Shown: piece by piece, positions 1 through 12,500 of the stretch | How the letters are laid out: every line of letters begins with the position of its first letter | Position numbering within the stretch: the stretch's first letter is position 1 | Source: Acanthochromis polyacanthus | Lineage: Eukaryota; Chordata; Actinopteri; Pomacentridae | NCBI RefSeq assembly: GCF_021347895.1 | Contig: NC_067135.1 | Span: 23,757,847 to 23,821,846, forward strand | DNA: 64,000 nt | Reading direction: 5' to 3' | Program-made: the position numbers and the translations under genes | Notes under the pieces: model-generated | Databases searched by the model: none | The model's input: only the letters and a program-made list of their open reading frames with translations | What the model was told of the DNA's origin: nothing

Positions 1-63
1 AGGTGGAAGAGGAGGTACTTCAAACTCAGAGGGAGGACCCTCTACTATGCCAAAGACTGCAAG
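1..63 (+). CDS. DGK exon 1 of window (PH domain)
   Basis: Encodes [20 protein letters not shown] plus K in frame 1, the typical central PH-domain strands of type II DGKs. It ends at GTATGG and is cut by the window edge on the left. The next intron (64-256) is short and shows only a CAG-rich stretch near 168. Confidence 0.9.
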
Positions 64-501
64 GTATGGACACGTGTGAGGCTGAATGGAGATATTTTTG
101 ATGATTAGAATCTCTCTTTTTAAGTCTGCATGAACAAAATGTTTTTATAAGAAACCATAATTACCAGCAGCAGCAGCAGATTCAAGGTTTTATGTGAGTG
201 CAAGGTGTCAAAAAAGACAAGCTGATGGTTGTATTGTCTCTTTGTTTCCCCATCAGTCCCTGATTTTTGATGAAGTGGACCTTTCCGATGCCAGCGTGGC
301 TGAAACCAGCACCAAGAACATCAACAACAGCTTCACAGTGAGTCAAAAATGACCCAATGTGGATGGAGGCATTTCAGATTTGGCTTTGGTTTTCAAAGAC
401 AGAAGGGAAATAGGTTTCTAGCTAAGAATCCTAGACTTGAGTTATTTCTGAAACAGATGAAGCAGTTGTCATTTTTGGCATGCGTCGTAGTGGAAAATAT
501 C

Positions 502-534
<33 letters not shown>

Positions 535-3500
535 CCATCCAAAACTGTGGTCCAAACTTAAATATCATCACTTCAGGTAGACATCAAGAAAAATTGTAAG
601 AACTGATGCCACTGCATTATCAGGTCGAAATCTGGATTTCTCCAAAACTTGCTTTTAACCACATGTGGAGATAAAGGAAGAATTCAAATGTAGGCTATGG
701 GGTGCCATGAGTATACATAACTTTACGCATTATTGAGATTTCAATGGATGAGTTACATAAAAATTCAAACCATTTACAGTCAACATGAACACAGAAATGA
801 TCTGTAGAGACCAGAACTGCTTTATTTCTTTTATCAGACTATAAACATGTTGACTTGCCTTTGGAGTTGGCCTCAAGTGGCCATTCGAGGAACTGCAGTT
901 TGTGGCTCAACATTGCTGCTTTTGTTGTTGTTTTTTTTCCCTCAATTTGCAGCTTGATGCTAACTAGCAAATGACACCATGCTAAAATACCAAAGACAGT
1001 GGGGCACATCAGTGTGGACCATTAAGCTCAGAGAACAATTCTAGCTGCTAGCATGTTTTAGCACCATAACACCAATAATGAGGCGATACAGAGTAACAAT
1101 AAATCCAATACCTAGAGTCGCTAAGCCCACACTTTCATCCTCTGGTTCTCAGGTGATCACTCCATTTCGTAAACTGATGTTATGTGCCGAAAGCAGGAAG
1201 GAGATGGAAGACTGGATCACTGCTCTCAAATCCGTCCAAAAATGGGAAACCTACGAGGTTAGTGCTCTCATCGCTCCATCTTTTTATGTATTCACGGTAT
1301 TGTTTGTTCTATTGGCTGGCATCAGAGTAACCTTGAATAAACTGATGATCGTTTGATAAAAGCTGGTCATGAGCGGTTTATTTGTTTTGAGGGAAACAGG
1401 CTTCAATTCTTTATCCGTCTGTTCTGGGCATAAATGATCCACCTTGTCTTGTTTTTTTTTAAATTTGTTTTTTGGCAGAAATAATCTCTTTCTGTGTATT
1501 CCACCTCCCTGTTTCTTCATTCATTTTCTTTTCTGCTTCTCATTTCAGCTCTTTGCCAACAGATTGATGTCGCTCATAAAATCAGAGCTTTAGCTTTAAT
1601 AGGCTATAAAGAGAGCTGAAGACAGTCAGCTGCGAGCTGAGCTGATATTCTCTGTTTTATAGGCTTTAAGCGTTCCTTGCCTTTTCCAATAGATTTTAGT
1701 TTTTGTCTTTTCCTTATCCCTAGTTATTCCCAGCTCATGTGAGTGTAGCTGCAGTTAAATAAGCCTGACAGAACTTCATGAAAAGTCACAAAGAGTTTGT
1801 TTTCTAGAGGGAGCTTGGTTTGAATCTGGCATTTGAGCGCCTTATTTCACTCTTCAATTTTTTTAGTTGCAGGAGTAACTGAGATTGGAGAAGAGAGACT
1901 TCTCTGTGCATTTGATGCATTTAGGGGGCGTTTGTAAATTACAGCTTCCTTCTCAACTTACTGGTCAGCAAATCCAAGCTTGTCCACCAGATGGCGCTGT
2001 GACTGACTATTTTGGCCTATGGATGTGATTGGAGTGGGCCTCTGATCAAACATGTGAAGTTTGAGGCAGATTGGAGCATGTACAGGCTAGTTACACAGCA
2101 CTTCCTGTTTGATGGCAAAACATGGAAATTCCACTGGCTGCCATTTCCACGAAGACTTCTGTGGAGCATTTTGATTACTTTTGATCATCCATGCCTGCTG
2201 CACATCCTGGCTAAACTTGACCTTTGTCGGGATTACCCCATTTGAGTTTATAGCATTTGAAAATGTCCAAAAATTACCCAAAATTTTCCAAAATATTATG
2301 CACAAGTCAAAATGGCTGACTTCCAGTTGTGTTTTGGGCATGGGTGTTAAATATATTTTTGTGCGTCTTGACGAGTTACATATGTGTACTAAATTTCATA
2401 AGTCTATGTCACACGTGCTGGCTGTAGTGAATGTTTGAAATTTTGCAACTTTCCAGGAGCGCTATTGAGTCATTTTTGCTCACACATGTGCCATTCCCCT
2501 AAAATATCCAATTTGTTGCCGGTCCTGATGTGTGTGCCAATTTTGACATGTTTTCTAGTATTTTTAGGTCTTCAAATTTGAAATACTTTTGTTGGCCAAT
2601 AGTAATAACAACAATAATAGTAATAATAATTCTTTGCATTCCAAGAGGTTCCTTGCACCATTGGAGCTTTGACCCTAATAATTAAAAACACACACATTCC
2701 TGAGACATATTGCATCTATAAAGTTAGAAATGATCATAAAACTTGCTTACATTAACATTAAATCAGAGCTGCCTTGCTTGGAAACATTTATCTCCACCTT
2801 TATTTCTGCCTACAGTCCTTTACGTGTAAAGATATGACCAATACATATGGAAATTGACCAGAAAAAGGTAACACTTTGGTGTATTTAGACATTTTAGGGG
2901 TGCTGGAGAACGTAAATGAAAAGTTTGAGCGTTGTATTGTTATTGTAGTCTAAACTTGAATGTTCAACATTCTTCAGACTTTCACGTGCACAGCCAGGAT
3001 CATCATGTTACTCTTGTATTTGTGCATCCTCTGGCTGTACAAACTGAATGTCTGATCTTTCAAGCTTTCTCCTCCCACTGGTTGGTTCGATGCTTTGCCC
3101 TTTGGTGTTTCCACCTCCGTAGCTCACGTTGCTGTTCTTTCCCTCCATGTTTCTCCTTCCTCAGGCCAGTCAGTTCAACATGGAGCATTTCTCTGGGATG
3201 CACAACTGGTACGCCTGTTCCCACGCCAGGCCGACCTTCTGCAACGTCTGTCGGGAGGCGCTGCCGGGCGTCACCTCCCACGGCTTGTCCTGTGAAGGTA
3301 CGTCCACACATGGCAGCCACACATGTGAAGTTCTTGTGGAAAGTATAGTGTTAAAGTGGAACATCTTGGTACGTGATGTAAAGAAGTAGGTTTATGGGTC
3401 TGTTCTACAAGGTGTGGCAGCTTTCACTGACACATCAACACCGTGGAAGCGGTTGTGTAAAACCGTCTCCTCGTTATCAGCAGAAGTCTGATTACACCTT

Positions 3501-6500
3501 AACAGGGTGTAGAGGGAGGCTTCCAGTGAACCTTATCAAGAACGAAAGTTTATCAGCAAACATTGCTGTTCTGTATTTACTCTAGGTTAGTCATATATCC
3601 TTTTATTTCAACTCTGTACAGCTCTTCCAGGTCATAGGTTTTCAGGCTACGTCTTGATTTGGTGTCCAGCCAGAAATTTAAACATTTAGAGAAGCTGATA
3701 AACTGAAAGAAATTGTTCAAACACTTAAAGTGGGTGAAGCTTTTGTTCAAGAAGTCCTAGTGTATTGCAGTTAAAAGCCATATAATGAAACGTGTGTGCT
3801 AGCTGCTCTCTAATTAAAATGTAAGCAGTTTCATGCTATCACTGTAGTTCCCTACAGTTTCTTCTGACAAACTGTTGACAGAAACATAGAGTTGCAATAT
3901 TTTTCCTACATGCATACCTGTTAATAACACTGCATGCTTGCTCAGTGGTCAAAGTGATTTAGCTCGAGCTAGTAAGGTTTACCGAAGCATCTTTTATGGA
4001 AAAATGACCAACTTGCACATTCAGATGTGAAGAAAACCTGTTCAGAAATGCACATTCACAGAAATGTTGTCATGTCTTCAAAGGGCTGTGGAATACGTAC
4101 AGTTGGTGTACTGAAAAAGTGTCCCCCCCCCCCCCCCCCCCCCCGACAGAAATCTTCTATTTCTGCACATCTGTCTCACTTAAATGTTTCAGATCATCAA
4201 ACTAATTTGAATATAAGACTAAGACGATCCATAAAAGCACAAAATGTATTTACTAAAAGAAAATAGTCCAGCCCATTTTGCTCTGTGTGAAAAAGTAATT
4301 GCCCCCTTATCTATCAAATGACCAAATTTATTCATCAGTTGGGTTCAGTTTCTTCATCCACACTCACATATGATTACTGCCAGGCTTGTTGAACCTAAAC
4401 ATCACTAAATAGAACCTGTCTTCATTGTGAAGTAGATAAAGGCTCTGAAAAAGCAGCACATGATGCCACTGAACTTTCTGGAAGACATGGGTCTGTTCCA
4501 TCTGGTGTGAAGCTAATACTGCATTCCACAAGAAGAACATGATACCAGCAGTGAAACATGGTGGTGGTAGTGTGATGGTTGGAGGACCTGGACGACTTGT
4601 CATCACTGATGGAGCCATGAATTCTGCTCTCTATCAGAAAATCCTTCTGGAGAACATCCACCATCAGTTCATGACCTAAAGCTCAACACTAATGGTTTAT
4701 GCAGCAAGATAAAGACCCAAAGACCACCAGCAAGTCCACCTCTGAATGGCTCAGAAAGAACTAAATGAAGGTTCTGGAGTCAAAGTCTTGAATCTAATTG
4801 AGATTCTGTGACAAGACCTTAAAAGGACAGTTTATGATCTAAAACCATCTAATGTGACTGGATTCAAACTATTCTACAGAGAAGAGTGGAGCAGAATTCC
4901 TCCATGGTGATGGAAAAGACTGATCACAAGCTGGAACAAACATTTAACTGCAGTTGTTGCTGCCAAGAGACCAACCAGTTATTAGGTTTAAGGGGGCAAT
5001 TACTTTTTCACAGGGTGATACAGGTTTGTGGGTTATCTCTGTCTGATATTCAGTAAATACAAATATTAATCTAATTGTCTGGAACATGTAAGTGTGAGAA
5101 ATATGCAACAATAGTAGATTTTCTTGCGCTTCACTGTACATAATGTCAAACAATGTCGATCTGTAAGACTGCATCTTCTGTGTGATGTGATATCAATCTT
5201 TTGTATTCTGTCCCCTGCAGTCTGTAAGTTCAAGGCTCATAAGCGCTGTGCAGTTCGCTCCACCAACAACTGCAAGTGGACCACGCTGGCCTCCATAGGA
5301 AATGACATCATTGAGGACGAGGAAGGGGTGAGAGGTTACACAATAATATGTGTTTTTTTAGCGAACACAGATCCATCTTTATGACATGTTGGGTAACTCT
5401 GTAAATCAGTTTACCCTGTACTTCTCAGCTATCTTTTTAACGAGTGCAGTAAACGTACAGACACAAGAGGCAGATTATAAGACGTGTTATACAAGACTTG
5501 CATAACACGGCACTGATGTCTTTGAAGCTAAAGACGCTCGGTTCGTTGCAGCTCATGCCTCGTGTTCTTGTGTTTTTTCCATATTTCTGCAGGTGTCGAT
5601 GCCCCACCAGTGGCTGGAAGGCAACCTGCCCGTCAGCGCCAAGTGTGTGGTGTGTGATAAGAACTGTGGCAGCGTGAGGCGGCTGCAGGACTGGCGCTGC
5701 CTTTGGTGCAAGGCCATCGTACGTTGGATTGATTTTCAGCCTCTGCCCTGTCAAAAACCCTTCACGTCAGATCAGCGTCAGAGTTCATGTCGGACGTCGC
5801 TGCCGGCTGGGAGTTATTTTCAGTTTAGGTTTTTATATAAATGTTGGAACCTCATGGATGGTGAACATGCACTGATATCCATGGTGATAGAGTCGGTCCG
5901 GTTTGATCACGTCGTCCAAATTCATTATTTCTCTGGCGGGTAGAAGAGCACAATGTCTGCTGGAAGCCAAAATTTTGAATTGATCAAATTTGGATCTGAA
6001 CCTAATGTCTCAATACAAAGCAGCTATTGAGGAAATAATGTGAGTCTGTCAACAAAAGTGAAACAAGAGTTTCAGATGAGTGCAATGCAAATCAGCATGA
6101 ATCAGAAGCTTAAATGGCTCAACAGAACATACCGTCACCCAGACAAATTTCTGTGTCATTACTTCCTACCACAGTTGTTTTACAGATGCCAGATGAGTAC
6201 AAATCAAGTATTCTGAGACAAATTGTGTCTTCTGCACTCCTCGCCAAGTAAAGGGCATCTGTTCCACACTGTCTGGATTTGTTGTCTGAGGGCAGATGTT
6301 GTCTTTTTGTTGTTTAGTTCAGACAGATACCGTAAGTTCTCCTTCCTCTAGCATCAAATAAAGGCAGAAGACTAAAAAGACACTAAGGCATAGTATATGA
6401 CCATTTAAAAGTTTTGGGTCCAATTAGTTAAAGTTGCTCTACTTTGGCTAAAGTTGACCAACACTACTGTTCAAAAGTTTGGGATCAGCCAGAAAATTTC

Positions 6501-9500
6501 ATGTTTCCATGAAAACTCACACTTTTATTCATGTGCTAACATAACTGCACAAGGGTTTTCTAATCATCAATGAGCCTTTCAACACCATTAGCTAACACAA
6601 TGTAGCATTAGAACACAGGAGTGATGGCTCTAAGATCAGGAGGGTCTGGAAAAACAGCATCTGAAATGACAACAAAATGCTCAAAGTGACTTAAAATTGT
6701 CCAAAATTACTTGAAACTTCTCCATAATCACTAAAAAGTGGTCCAATGTTGCTGAAAATGGTCCAAAAAACGGTAACGAAAAAATATTAGGCCCTTAAAA
6801 TGGAAAAAGCATTGCAAACTGGGAAATCAAGGCTGGTACTTTGTCTCCATAAAGTTCCTGTAAGTGTACACTACTGTTCAAAAGTTTGGGGTCATGAAAA
6901 CTCACACTTTTTTCACACATTAAATGAATGATAAATCCAGTCTAGACATTGTTAATGTGCTAAATGACTATTCTAGCTAGAAACAGCTGATTTTTAATGG
7001 AATATCTCCATAGGGGTACAGAGGAACATTTCCAGCAACCATCACTCCTGTGTTCTAATGCTACATTGTGTTAGCTAATGGTGTTGAAAGACTCATTGAT
7101 GATTAGAAAACCCTTGTGCAGTTATGTTAGCACATGAATAAAAGTGTGAGTTTTCATGGAAACATGAAATTGTTTGGGTGACCCCAAACTTTTGTAATAT
7201 GGAACAACTTTAATAAATATAAAGCAACTTTAACTCACTTTTGAGCAACTAATTGGACCCCAAACTTTTGAATCTATGGTGTATGTTTTAGATTGTCATT
7301 TTAGTTTTTCGCCTTTATTTTAATGGTACAGGAAATAGAACTTGTGGTATCCGCACAAACAAGGCTGCAAAAAAAATCTGCCCTAAGAAGACAACAAACC
7401 GTGAAGCCAGTCAGTCTAGAACGGATGCCCTTTACTTGGCGAGGAGTGCAGAAGACACCATTTGTCTCAAAATATTTGATTTATACTCACATGGCATCTG
7501 TAGAACAATTGAGTACATTTATATGCAGTCAATATTCGGGTTAAGGTCAATATTCCGGTTTCTGAAACATTTGGAATAACCCGTTTACATGGATAAACAG
7601 ACAGAGTTACTGCTGTTTACATGGAGCGTCATCAATTGGGATATTCCCATCCAAACCGGGACGCGCAGACAATGTCATGACGCAAATTGTATCATTTCCG
7701 TTTTCTTCCTGTACCCAAAGACAAAAACAACAGCAGCAGCAACGTGGTGGAAAATGAACTGTCCGGGGCCGATAGCAGTCGCCTTTGTTTGCGCTTTGGT
7801 GCTCGTGTTGACCCAGCAGCAGTACCTCACACTATTGGGCCTCACAGTTTTAATTAATAGAAGGAGAGAACGTGAAGAAGAAATATTAAATGCTGCCGGA
7901 GCTGTGTCGTGCTTATCCACGCTACCCGTACTCAAAAGACCAAGATTCCTTTTGGTTGAAACATGCGCAGAACGCAAATGAATGTTCCTTTCAATGGGGA
8001 TATCCCGATGCGCGTTTATATGACGAGATATTCGGGTTAGAAAAGGAGTAACCCAGGGGTCTTATTCGGGTTTTTAAAAATCGGAATATGAGCATATTCG
8101 GGTTTTTGCGGGTGTTTACATGGCCGTACGCAACCGGGTTATTGCCAATATTCCGGTTAACAAAAGGATTTTTGACTGCATATAAACGCAGTCATTGTGG
8201 TAGGACTTAATGAAGCAGAAAAGTGCAGTGGAGTTGTCCTTTAAGACACAAACCAAAACACACCGTCACAGAGATGTAACCTTGTTCTTCCACTTAGCAA
8301 AGACAGCGATGTTTTTTGAACGTTTAGAGCAAATCTAAGCCTTATCCTCGGTACACACAAATGAATCAGAGTGGCATTTGTAAAGGTTACAGAACTGGCA
8401 TTTGGTGGGTTTCAGAGGGACGTAATGACCTTTCTGCTTCTGCAGAAATATAGAATTACTATGGAGACCACTGACTCAATGTGTTGTGTGCATTCACAGG
8501 TCCACAGCAGCTGTAAGGAACAAATGGGGAAGGTGTGTCCTTTGGGTCAGTATCGGGTGTCCATCATCCCTCCCACTGCACTCAACAGCATCGACTCTGA
8601 CGGTGAGACGCCGAACAAACACACACTTCTGTGCACACCAACGCACACACTCTTTTGTTCATGGCATTGAACAGCAGGCCAAAGTTCAGGGATGTTGGAT
8701 TCACTTCCAGTTTGTACGTACACGTAAATCCTCAGCTTTCACTCATCGGTTCCTTACATTTACGATACAGAAAAACAGCAACTGTAGCTTTCTTGGAAGA
8801 GTTTTACAAGGAAAGTCTTGACAATAAGAGGAAATTTCAACATACTTGTCAAATTTTATGCCGAATTATCTGCATTTCTCCAATAAAACTCTAAATCTCA
8901 TCAGAACTAGCATGTTTTCATGGGTTTTATCTGGAAAAAACTGAGGAATAAGAGAAAATTTCAACATATTTGTCAAATATTATGCAAAATTTGTCTGATT
9001 TCTACACTAAGATTCAAAATCTATCATCAGAACCTGCATTCTTGGATGACTTTTACAAGGAAAAAAAGAGAATATTTCAACATTTTTGGAAAATTTTTGT
9101 AGAATGTTTTTCCCCACTAGCATTCTTTGATGCTTTTTATGAGGAAAAATAATGAGGAAAACAGGAAATTTCAAGACATCTGTCAAATTGTAAGCATAAT
9201 TTTCCTTTTTTCTACTGTAAAACTCAAATTTCTCATCAGAGCTAGCATTTGAGGATGAGTTTTACAATAAAACTAAGGATAAAAGGAAATTTCAGTGTGT
9301 TTGACATATGTTAGGAAGAAGTTGCCTCATTTTTACACTAAAATTCTAAATATGTCAACAAAACTAACATTTTTGATGAGTTTTCAAAGAAATAAACTGA
9401 ACTTAAGAGGAAATTTAAACATTTTTGTCAAATTTTCTGCAGAGTTTTCTGCATTTCTACACTAAAATTCAAATCTGTCATCAGGACTAGCATATTTTGA

Positions 9501-12500
9501 TGAGTTTTACGCAGATAAAAGGAAATTTCAGCATTTTGGCAAAGATTTGGTAGAATTTGCCTTTTTTCTCCACTAAAAGCCAAAATCTGTCATCAGAACT
9601 AGCATTCTTTACTAGCAGGAAATTGAGGATGAAAGGAAATTTCAACATTTTTGTTAAATTTTAGGAAGAATTTTCTGCATTTCTGCACTAAAAAAAAAAA
9701 AAAAATCATCATCAGGATTTGGATTCTTGGATGAGTTTTACAAGGATAAATGGAAATTTATACATTTTCTTGTGAAATTTTAAGCAGAATTTGCCTTTTT
9801 TATACACTAAAATTCCAAATTCATCATCAACTCTTGGATTAGTTATGAGGGGAAAAAATTGACTATAAAAGAACACTTTAACATATTTGTCAATTTTTAA
9901 GCAGAATTTGCTTTTTTCTATACTACAACCTTCCTTTCAGGCTTCTGGAAGGCCACCTCGGCGTCGTGCTCCAGCCCTCTCCTGGTCCTCGTCAACTCCA
10001 AAAGCGGAGACAACCAGGGGGTGAAGTTCCTCCGCAAGTTCAAGCAGCTCCTGAACCCGGCTCAAGTCTTCGACCTGATGAACGGAGGACCAGAGCTCGG
10101 GTACTTTAACCTGAATCATTCCTGGAAAATTGGCATAAACAGTTTGTTCCTGCTGCCTCCCCGTGACTTCTAGCTGTCATGTTTTGCTCTGTCCTCGCTC
10201 AGCCTTCGCCTTTTCCAGAAGTTTGTGACGTTTCGTATCCTGGTATGTGGAGGAGACGGCAGCGTGGGCTGGGTGCTCTCAGAGCTGGATAAACTCAACC
10301 TCCACAAACAGGTGAGAGGAGGAGGAGGAGGAGGAGGAGGAGGATGATATAATCCTGATGTGGAAGCTGGTGAAAACAAAGACTTGCCTCATCTCTCACC
10401 TGTGCTCTCCTGGGGTCTGTAGCCGGCCGTTGTCCTCACATCTAAAATGAAACCTGACGAGTATAAACCGATCATTCTTACTTGGCCAGAAGGAAAACGG
10501 TTGTTAGGAGAGAGAAGGGAAGGATGTCAGAGTTGATTACCTGAACGAATTCATTAATGCTGGTGAATTAATCCACATAAACGAGCGCTGCACTACATGA
10601 TCACAGCGTTTATGGTCAATTAATACTCGAGTTCTGCATCGAATCAGATTTGATCCAGATGAAGCGCTGAACATGAGGGTCAGCTGGAGCATGTTAGCTG
10701 GTTTCTGTCTCTGCAGGGTAGAATGATGGACTTTCAGCAGATATTTAGTCTGAATTTAGCTAAAAACTTTAATATAGAATCTTTGTGGTCGCTGCTTCAA
10801 AGCTTTGCAATAAATGTTTCCTTCTTTATTTATATTTAGGGGAAAAATCTAAAGACGTACATGTTTACAGTAGTTTTACAGTCGCTCAGCAATGACTTTG
10901 TTCCTCATCTGTTCTTGAATCTCTTCAGAACGTGGCATCATGTGCTGCTTTTTCAGAGCCTTTATCTACTTCACAATGAAGACAGGTTCTATTTAGTGAT
11001 GTTTAGGTTCAACAAGCCTGGCAGTAATCATATGTGAGTGTGGATGGAGAAACTGAACCCACCTGATGAATGAATTTGGTCATTTGGTAGATTGGTAGCT
11101 AAAGGGGCAATTTGTTGTTCACGTAGAGCAAGATGGACTGGACAATAAATTAAATCATCATCTTGGCTTTTCTTTGATCTGGAACATTTATATGTGACAA
11201 ATATGTAAAAAGAAAATTTCTGCAGGGGGCAAATACTTTTGCACGGCTCTGTGTGTTGCTTTACATTCTCATCGTCTGACTTTCCATGTGTTTGCAGTGT
11301 CAGCTCGGCGTGCTGCCTCTGGGAACAGGGAACGATCTGGCTCGTGTTTTGGGATGGGGAGGCCTCTGCGACGACGACGCTCAGCTGCTGCAGATCCTGG
11401 AGAAGCTGGAGAGAGCCACCACCAAGATGCTGGACCGGTAAGAACCGAGGGAAGCAGGGCGGGTCGGTCAGCGCCGCTTCTTTAAAATCTGTTCTGGGAG
11501 TTGTGGCGGGAATTCCTAATGAATAAATGAATGGGAAAAATACATCTGCTTTCAATTTCCGTACTGTTTGGTTCTTTAAAGGGCAGCAGACGTGAGCTAG
11601 CAACGGCAAAAGCGATAAAGATAATTGGCTGAAAGCACTACAGGCTATTCATTTCTGTTTATGCCTCTGGGACACGTGCATAATGTTAAAAGAAACGTTA
11701 AATGTCACAGCTGTGATCAAAGTGAAGCAGCTCCGTTGCATAAGAGACAACTGACGTGTTTTCGTGTGGACAAACTAAAAATCAGGCAGTGTTGAGTCAT
11801 TCCAGCTTCACAGAAACATATATTTTCACATAATTTGTGAGAAACTGAATGCTTTTATAGATTCGAGCCTTTAGGGGATGTTCAAATTGAATAATCTGAG
11901 GAAATATAACTTAGAAAGAGTCGCAAGTAGACGATTATTGGTTTTAAAAGAGGATTAAAATGGCGGCAACCTCTGTTCTAAAGACTGTTCAGTAAAGTTT
12001 AATTTCTTCTAGGTCACATAAGAGTTCAAATCTGTTCTTAATACCAACGTAGCTTCTGGTTTCCAGATTAAATTCTAAAATATCACAGCTCATATTGGTT
12101 TTTTTTCCATTTTCACAGAGAAGGTTTTTGGAATTTCAAAAGAATGAAACTTGTAAATTTGAAGACTCTCAGAATTTCAGAAAATCTGCTTTTAGCTCTT
12201 CAAAGGTGCCACAAAATTGACATTTTCAGGGAAAATCTCCAGACTTGCATGTTTACAGTGGCTTTTAGTAGCTCTTAATGGTTCTAATTCTCAGTACTTT
12301 ATGTTGACTTTATCTGAAACTTTAGTCTTACAGCTTGTGGTGCTGTTCATTAAAAATATTCTCTCCGACTTTTTATTCTTTACAAATTGATGTTTTTCAG
12401 TTTGTTTGTTTTTTGCTGATGTGCAGCATGTTGGTGAAATTAGGCTGTTTTAAATGAGCTTGAATTCAAATCCTGCTGTGAAAAAGTATTTACCACTTAC

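Larger units (their letters stand above)
6170..8215. mobile_element. large inverted-repeat element with nested insertions, DGK intron 6
   Basis: The left arm (about 6170-6450) is the reverse complement of the right arm (about 7255-7508), sharing for example GGCATCTGT, the CTTGGCGAGG region and GGTCCAATTAGTTAAAG. Inside is a second palindromic MITE (about 6465-7200) with ends around TTCAAAAGTTTGGG. The right arm is split by a Harbinger-like insert (7509-8192); the missing piece with TGTGGTAGGA resumes at about 8193. Confidence 0.7.

Noticed and set aside
11028..11609. 193-residue minus-strand open frame
   Set aside because: It runs antisense across DGK exon 10 and a transposon fragment, and shows no domain. 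Exon 10 explains its openness.
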